From: Theocolax elegans
Lineage: Eukaryota; Arthropoda; Insecta; Hymenoptera; Cerocephalidae
Assembly: GCA_026168455.1 (NCBI GenBank)
Contig: CM047425.1
Location: 24,382,648-24,446,647, forward strand
DNA: 64,000 bases
Direction: 5' to 3'
The notes under the pieces are model-generated. The model ran no database searches and was not told the DNA's origin. It was given only the letters and a program-made list of their open reading frames with translations. Position 1 is the first letter of the stretch; every line of letters starts with the position of its first letter. Below are positions 36,596 through 48,031 of this stretch, in pieces. The position numbers and the translations under genes are program-made.

Positions 36596-38527
36596 GTCTT
36601 CCAAATTGTCAATACTACCGACGAATCGATGATCTTTTATTACCTCAAGTGGATGAAAACGTGAATGAACGTCTGTCTTTGGTCATCCGAATAATTACTA
36701 AGATGCGTGACATAAATCCACGATTTCTCATAATACCGATTTTTAGTAAAGATATGATCCAATTAATTTTAATGATATCGATTTGTTCAGCATATACTAA
36801 TATATTATAAAAAATCAGTTTAAAAATATTTGGTAAACGTAAACATATTATAGATATACTACAGCTAGATGATTCCCAGACTATTATAAAACTACATCGA
36901 GGGTTCAGCTAGATTTTATTTTACACGGACTCGGAAATAACTTACTAGCAATATTATTGCTAATATATTACCAATATATTGCGAATTTATGGAAGTTATT
37001 CATTGGCATTTTGTATATTGAACACTCAATTCAATTCAACAGCCAGACTATTGCTATTAATATGCTAAACATTTGGAACGAGTTTTCCAAAATATTTATT
37101 AAGTCTAAAACACAATGAATTGTAATTTTAACGAAGTAACTTTTTTCGAGCACGTTTGCTCTTGCAGTGCGGACGTCGGAGAGCGTCCGTGACGGGCTTA
37201 CTCCGCGAGTACAAAATTTGATGAGCGCGAACGTCGGAGAGCGCCCGCGGCGGGCTTACTCCGCGAGCACAAAATTTGATGTGCGCGAACATCGGAGAGC
37301 GCTCGCGGTAGCATTATGTTTTTTAAACGGAGAATTGAGGCTTGAGCTAAATTTCATTTTACACGGACTAGGGATTATTTACCTATCAATATTATTGCCA
37401 ATATACTTGCAAAATTAATTAATATATTTCCAATATGTAGCGATATATCTTTATGGTAAACGTATTTATTGGCTATATTGTACACAAAACTTAATTCAAT
37501 TCAAAATTTTATTGTCTTAAAATTCGTCATAAAGGTTTCAATAAATTAATGTAAATACGATGAGATTAAAAACTGTAATAATCTCATATTTATAACGCAC
37601 GCGTATTATAGATTTAGTAAGTAAATTAATAATAGTAGTAATGAATTTATTAGTCTGCGGTCTAATTCAAACTTAAATAAAAATCATTTCCTTGATTGTA
37701 CATTTTATTCATACAATCAATCTCGTAAAATATATTTTGCGATTCATTCGCTTTCGCGATCTTCGCTTCTGCTATACGCATTAGCTATGTTCAGGCGCCT
37801 CGGCCGCTTCGCTCGTTGACCTGTTGCATTAGTCTCGCGCGGCAACGCCGCTCACCTTTCTTCCCTAATCCGGCCTCTGATTGGCCCATTTCAAAAATTA
37901 ATTACGCCTCGCCTAATTAATATTTTTTAAAAATTCCGACGGGGTTATACTCGAATTAATTTTCTGAATCGGAATATATATATATGTTACCTATGTTTCT
38001 GGATCACCCTGTATATATATATATGTGTGTGTGTATATATAAAGTATACTTTGCGTCGCAAGGGGGAATACAGTTGAACTTTCTCCCATACAAAATATTT
38101 TTTAGATAATCGCTAGAACTAAACAAAGCAAATTTTTTAATATTTATATTAAAAACAATATAATTATGAAATAATGCAATTTCACAAAAATAAAGTACCA
38201 ACACATCACAATATCAATTCTTTCAAATATTTATTCTACGATTTATAGTAGAAATAAATTTATGTACTTTTACACATTTATGGAGAGCCCGTATACATAT
38301 CGATTTCATAAAGTTATCGAAAACACTAATTTCTACGATTTTCTTAAATATTTAAAGAATTTTCCACCTTGTTTAGGAGAACACATTAGTGTATAATAAG
38401 AACGCTTAGATAAATAAAAAAAAAATACGTGTATAAATATATGAAAGTTTTTTTATTTATTCTTGAACTGTTAAAAATTTTTGGCAGTGGTGCCAACTTA
38501 AATCGAGGCGCCAAAAATCATCCTCTG

Positions 38528-38845
38528 AATTAACGTGTTCTCCAAGCAACTTTTGAGTTAAAGTTTTCTCCAAGCGATTTTTTAGTTAACGTGTTGTTCA
38601 AGCGAATTTTGAGTTAACGTGTTTTCCAAGCGATTTCTGAGTTAACATGTTCTCCAAGCGATTTCTGAGTTAAAGTGTTCTCCAAGCGAATTCTGAGTTA
38701 ACGTGTTTTTCAAGCGATTTTTGAGTTGACGTGTTCTCCAAGCGAATTCTGAGTTAACGTGTTCTCCAAGCAATTTCTGAGTTAACGTGTTCTCCAAGCG
38801 AATTCTGAGTTAACGTATTTTCCAAGCGATTTCTGAGTTAGAATG
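38528..38845. repeat. 28-bp tandem repeat in the right arm
   Basis: Inverted counterpart of 33079-33395, unit GTTCTCCAAGCGATTTCTGA plus GTTAACGT. The order of variants largely mirrors the left arm. Confidence 0.9.
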
Positions 38846-38990
38846 TTTTTATTCGGAGGCGACGATATGTAGTGAGTTGTATACTTCATGCGATGACTGT
38901 TGCGCCACTATCATGATTTTGTTATATATATTTTGTACAAGGGTCCTGTACCCGTTGATTTGATAATAAATAAATAAAAAATAAATATAT

Positions 38991-39426
38991 TGTTATACAA
39001 TATTTTATTTAAATTTTTTAACTCTTTAATATAGCGATGAATGTTCATAATACAATAGCATTAAATTATTTTTGTGTTCGAAAAGATTATGACAATGCTT
39101 CACCACCAATATGAAGTATGCGTCTTTGGTTGAATTTTCACTTGTATATTGTGCTAGAAAATGCGACTTACGCCACAGAAAAGCGTGTGGTAAGTGGCAT
39201 TTTAAAAATATAACTGCTTTTAATTTATTTTGCTGAATTAGCATAAAATTAGTCATATGTTAGTACAGAAAGAATTAAATTTTTTTTATTACTAAAGTAT
39301 TTTGAAAAAAGTTATAAAGATTGAATCTTCTTTTCTTTTTTCTGTATTAAGAGATTAACAAAATGAAGTGTTAAAAAGTGTATTTACTGTTTTCAATTAA
39401 AATGTTTTACCTATATTACTTAATAG
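38991..39426. other. Intron 1 DNA, right part
   Basis: AT-rich, no gene or repeat recognised; ends at the acceptor TACTTAATAG before exon 2 of the SAM gene. Confidence 0.5.
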
Positions 39427-39825
39427 ATGCTGGTATTGATCAAGAAATATTTAACGAAATTGATCATTGCATGCTAGAAAAATTATTTAGTAAGTCCGAA
39501 TGTGGTTTCCAAAAAAAATTTGAAAACCGAATGAAGATTGGAAAAATGGTAATGATGTGTATGTGTCTAACAGGAATGAAGTCTCCCATAATAATGATAA
39601 AGATTCTATAGAAATGAGTACTATCAGTAACTTTAATACAGAAATATCTAACAATTCACTAAACTTATACGATACTACAAATGATCAACATATCAAATCC
39701 TTTGAATCTAATATTACTATTAATACTGTCTTCTGAACTGCTCGATTGTAATTCTAACAATACAAATAATGAATTGAATCATGTAAACTTGGATGATGGA
39801 TCTGTGAAAGTGCTTGCTGCAATAC

Positions 39826-41001
39826 GTATGTGTTTTGTTTGTTTTGTTGTAATTTTTTGTTAAGGTATTTCTTTCCACCAATAATAATCTTGAACAAAAA
39901 TTTTCTATATACTTAGCAATTATCTAATAACGTGAGAGCATTATGTATGTTAAACAGAAATATTGTTTAAGTTGAATTATGAAATAAAGTTCTAAGTTAG
40001 GATGCTGCAAGCTCTACTATTTGTACTTCAAGATTCAAATTTCTATGTTTAAAGTTTATTATTTTTTTTAAGAATTCAATATTAATTATTTGACATTATT
40101 GCTTTTTTAATCCGTAATCATTAATAATTTTTGAGTTCCTGAAAGTAAATCCCTATAAGAGATATGTTCATAAGAGTGGCGAGTCAGAAAAATTACATTT
40201 TTATATAACTAACTTACTAATTTTACATTTAATTGTTCAACTTCAGAAACTACACTTGTAAAAGACATTAGTAGAGTCTGACATTTCATAATTTTAGATT
40301 TTAATTTTTTTTTTAACTACCGGTTCTTATAGTAACTAATCATATATAAAATGTTTGTTTAAGTTAAATGTTAAAAGTCTAGATCTTGGATAAGAACTAC
40401 ATTAATATTTTGTAGTTTAAGGATATTTGTTTTACTTTTTACATCTTTCAGAATAAAAAATTGTTATTGTCCTTTATATTTTTAATTTAATTATTAATTT
40501 TAAACTTGCAATAGAGATAAAATTTTAATTTTTATATTTAATTGTAAACTATTTGAATGACCTCAAGTATCTATTATATTTTATTTTCAATGAAAAATAT
40601 TCTTAAGATATAAATATTTAAAACGTTTTTTTAATCTATTTATATATATATAAATGTTTTATTTTTATTATTATGTAGGAAAAAACAGTTCTCGAATTGT
40701 TAGAAACTACAGTAAGAGGTACACTCGTATATAAAACATTTTTTTTAACTAAAGTTGTTAACTCTCGCTTGTTAAGTGATTTAATTATTGAGTATGAATT
40801 TGAAAGTTCAAATCAGTACAGATAATTCACACTACCTTCTATTCAATAATTTAGACGGTACTGCCAAAAAATTAAGTAATTAATTAGTTTTTGTATGAAA
40901 ATCACATTTTAGATATATATATAATTCTGAAATCAACAAATATTTCCAACTTATAATTTATTATGTTCTGTATCATGCATATTATTATATGTAATATATA
41001 G
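39826..41001. other. Introns of the SAM gene
   Basis: AT-rich intron DNA on both sides of the small exon at about 40679-40817 (KTVLELLETTVRGTLVYK). The phase of that exon does not match exon 2, which supports decay. Confidence 0.4.
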
Positions 41002-41313
41002 TATGTAATATTTGTGAAAGATTTACTGAATTAGCTAATGAAGTAGCTAATATCTTTCAAACACCGTCGAATTCTATTGAAGATCTTAAATTAAGATACT
41101 ATTATCCATATCAGAAAGCGACCAATAGCCGAGAAAGTATCAATCCCGGAGGCATTTTGTATGAAAAATACTGTAACTGTCGGCGAAAACTTACTGAATG
41201 TCAAGCTATACCTAATGATCAGGCGTCAAAGGATGGTAAAGTATATTTCGCAAAGAAATGTCTTTATGCAGAAAATTATTTCTACATATTGAAATACTGA
41301 ATATGAATGTTTA

Positions 41314-42227
41314 GGGGAAGCCCGGGCAAGACGATCATACTGGGCAAGACGGTCACCCCCTTCTATTTCTAATATGGCTGTTCGGAAAATTCCGAAAAAA
41401 TTCAAGTATATTGTTTGTGTTACTAGTATATAAATTTCAGTACGTCCGCGCCGGTTTCGATGGTAACATCGTCGAAAAACCTAAATATTGATTTTCGTCT
41501 GAATCCTTACGATGTTATCAAGGTAAGAAAGTAAACTTATTTTCACACAAATTATTAAATTAATAAATAAATAGTGTCAGGCTATTGTATTTAACTAGTT
41601 TTAAAAAATGACACAAGTTAGAGCCCATATTAATTTTGTTTTTTACTAATTTTAAAAAAAAAGTCATTATATCCATTCCGGGCAAGATGGTCCGGGCAAG
41701 ACGGTCATATGGCCATTTGTTATGAGAAATATGTAGAGCCTCTCACTGAAGATTGGATTCAATGCAATCAGTGTAAAAAGTGGGCTCATGAAAATTGTTC
41801 ACCATACAAAGGATATGGTAGTTGTTTTTGCGAAGAATGCGACGATTAATGTACTATTTATAAAAAAAAATTTTCTTTTCTTTACTGTTAATGTTTCTAT
41901 AAAAGTAATTTATATATTAATCTATTTTTGTTAGTAAATGATGTTTAAAAATATAAATATGTTCAAAATTCCTTATTTAACCAATTTTTATTGATTTTTC
42001 CTGAGGGTGTCCGTTTTGCCCGGGCATTTTTGAAGGCCTCGAAATTTCACAATTTTTTCAACAATTTTTTATTATATGCTTAAGTTATAATATATCGATA
42101 TACTTGCACGTACTTCCTTGTTCTGATTCCTACTTCACGAAAAAAATTTTATTGATCGTATATTTTGATGTTTAGTCCATTTTTTATTTGTTTTTCCTTA
42201 AGGGGTCCGTCTTGCCCGGGCTTCCCC
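41314..42227 (+). mobile_element. pogo/Tigger-like non-autonomous DNA transposon, 914 bp
   Basis: Perfect 20-bp terminal inverted repeats GGGGAAGCCCGGGCAAGACG / complement, flanked by TA (41312-41313, 42228-42229), the target of the Tc1-mariner-pogo superfamily. An internal copy of the terminal motif (CCGGGCAAGATGG, CCGGGCAAGACGG) lies near 41680-41705. Only the last piece of the transposase gene remains. Located in the last intron of the SAM gene. Confidence 0.85.
41718..41849 (+). pseudogene. PHD-finger tail of a pogo-like transposase
   Basis: Encodes DWIQCNQCKKWAHENCSPY followed by SCFCEECDD and a stop. This Cys4-His-Cys arrangement is the C-terminal PHD-like finger found in many insect pogo/Tigger transposases. 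The catalytic DDE region is absent. Confidence 0.65.
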
Positions 42228-42801
42228 TACTAAATGTAAATATGTCGTATATTTTTCCATTTTCTTTTACTCGGGTATGCGCATTATATTAAATTTTCCT
42301 TCACTTAGATATTAATTTTTATAATAATTTTATTCAGAGTTACTGATAGAATTGAAAGACGATATAATTGATTGGTTGATGTCGAATGATGAAATTAATT
42401 AATTAAGTCTAGCATATTTACAAATACAAGAAAATATGAAAGTTAATCGTATAATTTATAATTCTGGTGAAAATATCGATGACCATACAAGAAGCATGTA
42501 TTTTGCAGGGAGTACGAATGACGTTTATTCTGTGAAATATGTTGACTTAAATGGTTTGAAATATTCATTAAACATGGTATTGGTTATAGAGACAAATAAA
42601 TTTTTCATAAAAGACAAAGAGGTTCACTTATTGTTGCAATTATTAATGAGTGAATATTTTCATGATCATTAGTATGCTTATAAAGTACAAGCAAGATCAC
42701 TATGTATTCTAAAAAAAGTCTCTGAATTACCGAATTTTCACCCATGTCTACTAGTTACTGTAAACGAAAACTTATTTGTAGCGACCAAATACATACTGTA
42801 A

Positions 42802-43499
42802 GCGTAGAACATTGTAATTCGTAATAATAAAGACAATTTATAAAAATCTAACTAATGTAATAGCGAAAATATTATTTTAATCCCATTATGTCAAATAAAA
42901 GCCATGCACTTGTTTGCAACATTTGTTTTTTAATTATATAAAATGCACTCTTTAATTAGAATAAAGAATAAATAATAAATTTAATGAAATAGCCTCAACC
43001 TCGAAAATTTAAACTTTTCTTTCAGCTCTCCTTAAACGGTAAGCATAAAAATTCCTATGGGTTTGGATAGATTTTCTAATTTTTTATATATGATTTCCAA
43101 CTGATTTCACTGATTTATACAATATTTACAAAGATATTGGCAATTTTAGTTTATTTGTATCTTATCCATTTTAAAATACAGATTTTTTTGGTAAACATCG
43201 TTACAACACAATTAACGATAAGTATAAAGTTAATTATTTTCTAAAATGAATCTTTGTATAGATCAAAGAATAAATAAAATTTATTAAGATAATAATACAT
43301 GGATGATCTGTACATATAAGTTCCAAACATTCATAGGTATGCGTTACGTTACCTTAGTGGTAAGAGTGTTTGCGTTTGGTACATGCGTTGCGGGGTTTTC
43401 CTGCGACAATTGTTTGGAAGTTTTAAGATATAAGTAAAAAAAATGATTACTACTTTAGATAAAAATAAATATAAATTAATTAAAAATAATAATAATAAT
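42802..43499. other. AT-rich DNA, no gene seen
   Basis: No exon is supported. An (AAT)n tract lies at about 43483-43502. A weak tRNA-like stretch at 43343-43410 was examined and not accepted. Confidence 0.5.
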
Positions 43500-44255
43500 A
43501 ATATGTGTAAATTATATAATATTGGTCTCTCCGAACTAAATGCTTTATTTTAGAATAAAGTAGGCCTATCGTACTCTTTGCCCACTATGGTTGGTGGAAT
43601 TTCCCAGAGCACGGCCTTTTAAAATAATTAAAGGCGTTTCGTCCTCGATCTCTAGCTTGGACTCCTCAGTAAGGAACTGGAGATCTTACCTTAGACGCCT
43701 GTCGGTCTGGGTCTGGGTCTGGGAAATTCCAACAACCATAGTGGACAAAGAGTACGATAGGCCTACTTTATTCTAAAATAAAGCATTTAGTTCGGAGAGA
43801 CCGATATTATATAATTTACACATATACATATCACCGAACGATAAATTCATTTTATTTCAAATAACTTGCGACTTGGTCTAATACGTCGCACTCTAGCTGG
43901 TGGTTTTTCCCACCACCAGATGGAGACGACTATCTCTTTACACTCGTTGGAGAGATCGTCGTCTCTTTTCTATATATATAGCCGCAGAACATCTAGCTGG
44001 CGTCGCGGTTCATCTTGCGACAGGCGTCTAAGGTAAGATCTCCAGTTCCTTATTGAGGAGTCCAAGCTGGAGATCGAAGACGAAACGCCTTTAATTATTT
44101 TAAAAGGCCGTGCTCTGGGAAATTCCACCAACCATAGTGGACAAAGAGTACGATAGGCCTACTTTATTCTAAAATAAAGCATTTAGTTCGGAGAGACCGA
44201 TATTATATAATTTACACATATACATATCACCGAACGATAAATTCATTTTATTTCA

Positions 44256-44260
<5 letters not shown>
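43500..44260. repeat. Inverted and direct repeats, about 0.2-kb arms
   Basis: 43500-43706 is the reverse complement of 44018-44228 (landmarks CGGAGAGACC, AGGCCTACTTTATTC, AAAGGCGTTTCGTC, GACGCCTGTCG). 43719-43860 is a direct copy of 44120-44260. The unpaired middle 43861-44017 contains smaller hairpins (AGCTGGTGGTTTTTCCCACC; GAGACGAC pairs). AATAAAG near each copy suggests an LTR or other transcript-derived repeat, but no terminal duplication was found. The microsatellite (AAT)n follows at 44260-44290. Confidence 0.7.
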
Positions 44261-44289
<29 letters not shown>

Positions 44290-44310
44290 TTGTTAATATT
44301 AATAATTAGG

Positions 44311-46021
44311 TCCGCGCGGGGTTTCCTGTTCCCATATGCGGCACGTCCCCCCGGGTAGCGGATGGGGGAAAGCTCGTCAGGCTTGCGTGAAGGGTAGAGG
44401 TGAAACAAAATAGCCTCCGTGGACCAAATAGTTGAAGAAGAATGATGAGCAAGCGAATGGAATACCTACTACCCCAAGCGGGCAGCTCCAAACTAGGAGT
44501 CAATCCCGCCGTCGGTTCCGATCGGGTGAAAGCCACGGTGGCCGGCGCTGGCCTCATGGATTTTGGGGGAGGCCTACGAATACATCGGAAGAAAACCCTT
44601 AACAGCAGCCGTCGTTACAGATGTTGAGTATTGCATCCGCAAACAGATTACGAAGCGGCAGCGTTACCAGCCTTGGTAGTACCATCAGTGACATCTCTGC
44701 CTATAGTAAGGAATTGCAACAGGAGATACGAATATTCCGCAGGGAATACGAGAAGGTAGAGAAGGCGCAAGAGGAGATCGACTCCACTTACGACCACCTA
44801 AAGGGCGAACTCCAGGCTATGTTGGCTGCTTGTCCAAAGCAGCCTAACATCTCCATGGTCGTCAAGACAGGGCTGAAGACCGTAGACACTCTTGTACAAG
44901 AGTTCTATGGGAAAACCAAAAAGACGTTTTCGGCAGTCGACGATTACAAGTGCCAAGTCGAGGATTATCGAGTTGATCACGAGAATCGTCGACGGCTTAA
45001 GAGAAGAGGCATAATAGCTAAAGCCGTCTTTACGCATGCAAGCTCAAAAGAGAAGTAGAGAGGGCCCCCAAAGCCCCCCCCCCCCCCCCCGAGGTCTCTA
45101 AGAGTCGAAATAAGAAGAACCCTCGAAAGGAGGTACCACCACGTGGCATTGAGAAAGAACAATCCAAGTCCGCGTCAGTGGCGGGAAAAAAGTGGTGGTC
45201 ACTGTCGCGAGGGACCGTACGTTTGCTGAAGTCTTGGGGAAGCTCCGAAAGGAAGTTAATCCGGATGACAGCGGCGCTCAGGTTCTGAGCGTACGGCCGA
45301 CAGGGCGGGGAGATATCCTGGGCAAAAAGACGGACGCAGCAGCATTCGCGGAGAAAGTCGTGGCGAAGTGGTGGCGGCCCTAAATAAAGTTCTCGCGTCT
45401 TCGTCTGAGAGCCGAGAGGTGAAGCTTTTGGGTCTCAACCGCAATCAACAAAAGACAGCCATCATGAAGCTAGATCACGAGACCGCTGACAAGCTAAAGT
45501 CGATGCGACATATTTGCGTCGGCTTTGTACGCTGTCACGTTCGGGATCGAATTTTGGTCGAGAGGTGCTATCGGTGCCTAGACTTCGGCCACATGAAACG
45601 GAAGTGTGAGAGAGTGGACAGGTCCTCGTCATGCTACAAGTGCGGCGAGCCTGGGCACAACCTTAAGAATTGCAAGAGTGCTCCCCAATGTTTCTTTTGT
45701 TCTTCAAAGGGTACTCAGGGAGTATCTCGCATGGCGGGGTCCGGAGTCTGTGCCACCTTTCTGCGCGCGCTCGAAACCGCAAGGAAGGCCGTTTCACGAT
45801 AAGTGCTAGTCTCAACGTGGGAGGAAAGAATAAGGAACGAATGACGCATGTCACAGACACGCCTCCCAGCTTGAAGTAATGTGAAAAACAGTTCCGGGCT
45901 GGGCAGGTGAAAGCGTTGGGTTTGGAGTTTTAGTCGGTAAGAATCCGGCACTGTCGGCGAGTGCGGACCCTCATCGTTGTCTCATGAAAGATTTCTCCAG
46001 TTTCCCACGGAAAAAAAATAA
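44311..46021 (+). mobile_element. Non-autonomous R1-clade derivative, 1.7 kb, with 10-bp target duplication
   Basis: Flanked by AATAATTAGG (44301-44310 and 46022-46031). The 5' leader resembles that of the R1 element at 10715 (shared ACCCCAAGCGGGCA, CCGATCGGGTGAAAGCC, GATTTTGGGG). It contains a broken ORF1 only; ORF2 is absent, and ORF1 passes straight into a 3' UTR ending in an A-rich tail. It must have been mobilised by an autonomous relative. Confidence 0.8.
44621..45802 (+). pseudogene. R1-clade ORF1 remnant with zinc knuckles
   Basis: Begins MLSIASANRLRSGSVTSLGS with a predicted helical region (KELQQEIRIFRREYEKVEKA). A run of 17 C at 45074-45090 shifts the frame. It continues with VARDRTFAEVLGKLRKE, then after another shift with LLGLNRNQQKTAIMKL and the three-knuckle end CYRCLDFGHMKRKC, CYKCGEPGHNLKNC and CFFCSSKGTQG, finishing AGSGVCATFLRALETARK. 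RNA-binding gag-like protein of R1 elements. At least two frameshifts. Confidence 0.75.
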
Positions 46022-48031
46022 AATAATTAGGTATTAAAATTTTATATTTTTCATTGTTTTATGCCAATAAGAACCAATGAAATGAATGTTTGCGGAAAAA
46101 GGACATGAATACTAATGTAAAATTTATTCTGAAATATCTGCAAATTCTAGCTTATTCCAGTCAATAAATATTAAAAATATATATTAATTTCGTAATTAAT
46201 TCGGTGGAAAATACCCATTAATTTCTACTATTAAGACATATTTATCATTCGTATAAATGCATATTAATTGATAAAGTTTGCAACTCAGAGTATTAAAATA
46301 ACTTTTCCTGATTGCAAATGCAGGTAAATTCAATAAAAATGTCGTTAAATTTATTTTGTATTTTCCGTAAAATTCCAGTAGAATAATAAATTTAATTGCT
46401 TACTTAAAAATGCTATCAGTGCTGATATAAAATGTTATTAATTTTATGGGTTAATAACACCACTAGCAGTTTCTTATAAATTACGACAAATTATTTTTAT
46501 TAAAAAAAATACGAGAATTTTGAATTAATTTTCTTGAGAAAATGCGAATGAATACTATTAAAATTCACTAGATATTTCTTATATAAACCAACAAATTCAT
46601 AAATTTGACTGGTTTTTATAAAAATTTCCTGGTGCAAAAACTTATAAGATCTAATCAAAAATATTTTACGGGATATTATTGGTTCTTTTCATTCAACCCA
46701 GTAAATTAATGTTTGATACAATAATAGCAGTGTTGTAAATAGTTAACTAAAATTTAATGGAAATTCCATTTTGATCGATAATTAAATTTTAGTTTTTAAT
46801 TACATTTTATTTAATACATACTTAAATTTCAATTTTAATTACATTCTTTCTAAATAATAATTAGATTTTCATTTTCAATAAAATTATACCAAATTATTAA
46901 TTAAATTTTCGTTGTCAATTAATGAAATTCTCATTGATAATTACATTTTTATTTTCATTTATTTAATTAATAATGTAATTTTGATTTTCAATTAGATATT
47001 ATTACGGTAAGCGAGTTACCGATCAGGTGAGTAACCGAAAAGAGTATCGAGAGTGATGCGTGCGCAGGGAACGCGCGCGAGTATCGTGCGCGAGGAGATT
47101 AACGAGATCGAGTTCGCGCGCGCGCACGGCACAACAACGTGTTGACAACCGCCGTGATATTTTTGACGGGATAAAGAACCGAAGTGTCGATGCATTTGGT
47201 GAGTGGGTGTGAAGTTTTTCTCCCCGCCAATCTCCACGTCGGCGTGCGGAGCAGCACAGCCCAAAGAAAGGGAAAAAGAAGGAAACCAGGAGTCGACCGC
47301 ATTCCCGACCGTTGGAGTGAGAGAGAGAAAGAGATAAGAACAAGGCCGAGCTATCTCTCCGTTGCCCAGTCTTTTCCCGCCGAGGCGAGATATTTAGATT
47401 CGCGGTAAGTGGTGCACCACGTTTAGACCCGCGTGTCTGTTTAATATTTCGTGTCTCGATTTACCTGGTACGATCCAGGAGAGGAAGCGTTCCTCTTTCC
47501 CCCCCTCTCGTGAAAAATCCCGCTCGGGTAGACAGGTCGGTGGTTCGCGGGAGCCACTTCGCGAGAGAAGGCGCGCGTGATGTAGGAAGCTTTTACGTCA
47601 GAGCTCCCTACGTCAGAGATACGTACGTCACATGGTGTGACGTATGCCATCAGGTTAAGCAGCCGATCATTCCCGGATAGGTTGCTCATAACTCGTCGGT
47701 TAAAAGATTTTAACTAATTGTTTTCGCGCTGACCTCGGGGGTAGTCATCGGTACGACTCCCCTTCAATTGTTAACGTTGATTTATTGTTAATTTATTAAT
47801 ATTTAATTGTTTATTTAATAAATCGACTCGGCGAGACGATCTTTCTCGCCGATTAATGTAAAATATCGATTGTTGATAGTGTTTTACCGCCCTGCTAAAA
47901 ATAATCGATTGAAATCGATAGACATGGAAAGATTTTGCATACAAATCAATTAAAATTAATCAATTTGAATCGATTTATATGCAAAATCTTTCCATGTCTA
48001 TCGATTTCAATCGATTATTTTTAGCAGGGCG
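45636..48031. repeat. Segment D1, partly duplicated at 51285-52929
   Basis: From ACAAGTGCGGCGAGCC onward, 45636-46800 matches 51285-52448 and 47483-48031 matches 52455-52929; the 680 bases between are absent from the second copy. Includes the 3' half of the R1 derivative, AT-rich DNA and the right part of the GC-rich LTR-like block. Confidence 0.85.
46022..47002. other. AT-rich DNA with degenerate repeats
   Basis: No gene. From about 46738, words such as TAATTACATTTT, TTTCAATTAAAT and AATTAAATTTTC recur and continue after 48271, so the GC-rich block 47003-48270 is an insertion into one degenerate AT array. Confidence 0.55.

Larger units (their letters stand above)
33939..38011. mobile_element. 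Inner foldback element, 4.07 kb, arms ~2 kb
   Basis: Ends CAGGGTGATCCAGAAACATA and the complement, flanked by TA-rich runs. The left arm is 33939-35957 and the right arm 36071-38011, with a spacer of 113 bases. Arms are highly similar, including a GC-rich block of about 56-base near-repeats (34630-34800 and 37165-37330, CGCGGAGTAAGCCCG) and a TTGGCAATATAT array. Open frames here (such as those rich in ANILPICCQ) are artefacts of that array. No transposase gene is present, so it is non-autonomous. Confidence 0.85.
33056..38873. mobile_element. Outer foldback element with tandem-repeat arms
   Basis: Arms 33056-33683 and 38242-38873 are inverted copies (ATCGTCGCCTCCGAATAAAA and its complement at the far end). 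The unpaired middle consists of 33684-33938 plus 38012-38241, into which the inner foldback inserted. Each arm holds about 12 tandem copies of a 28-base unit near the tip. The architecture recalls Foldback elements of Drosophila. Inserted in the LINE 3' UTR; a short ATAT duplication is possible but ambiguous. The 60-codon open frame at 33410 is arm sequence, not a gene. Confidence 0.8.
31213..38990 (+). mobile_element. LINE (Jockey/CR1-type non-LTR), 5'-truncated, with nested insertions
   Basis: Element pieces are 31213-31800, 32481-33055 and 38874-38990. Piece one starts within the reverse transcriptase (SKAFDSVNH) and piece two carries the C-terminal part and stop. Piece three has the 3' end CAAGGGTCCTGTACCCGTTG followed by AATAAATAAATAAA. 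A 677-bp foldback interrupts the coding region and a 5.8-kb composite of two foldbacks interrupts the 3' UTR. Lies in intron 1 of the SAM gene. Confidence 0.75.
29012..42801 (+). pseudogene. Decayed SAM-domain gene, five exons
   Basis: Exons: 29012-29078 (MDDYTKDLLTKWSMQYFIDR, donor GTAAGT), 39427-39825, about 40679-40817, 41002-41235 and 42338-42801. Exons 1 and 2 join in phase 1 into one SAM-like helix bundle (exon 2: AGIDQEIFNEIDHCMLEKLF). Exon 4 holds ERFTELANEVANIF and NPGGILYEKYCNCRRKL; exon 5 ends SELPNFHPCLLVTVNE and a stop at 42799. Exons 4 and 5 also agree in phase (1). Exon 2 has two frameshifts and exon 5 two in-frame stops (42400, 42670), so it is probably dead. The layout is that of a multicopy insect family linked to transposase-like genes; SAM domains mediate oligomerisation. 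Intron 1 is 10.3 kb because of nested transposons. Confidence 0.6.

Noticed and set aside
35139..36810. Overlapping frames rich in NILPICCQ and NILAIYWQ repeats
   Set aside because: They are translations of the TTGGCAACATA tandem array in all frames, inside the arms of a foldback element.
43343..43410. tRNA-like stretch (TTAGTGGTAAGAGTG ... GGGGTTTTCC)
   Set aside because: A-box-like word only; no cloverleaf could be paired and the B box is poor.
45663..45951. Minus-strand frames over the R1 derivative 3' end, repeated at 51312-51600
   Set aside because: Identical in both segments only because the DNA is duplicated; they overlap zinc-knuckle coding sequence and the 3' UTR.
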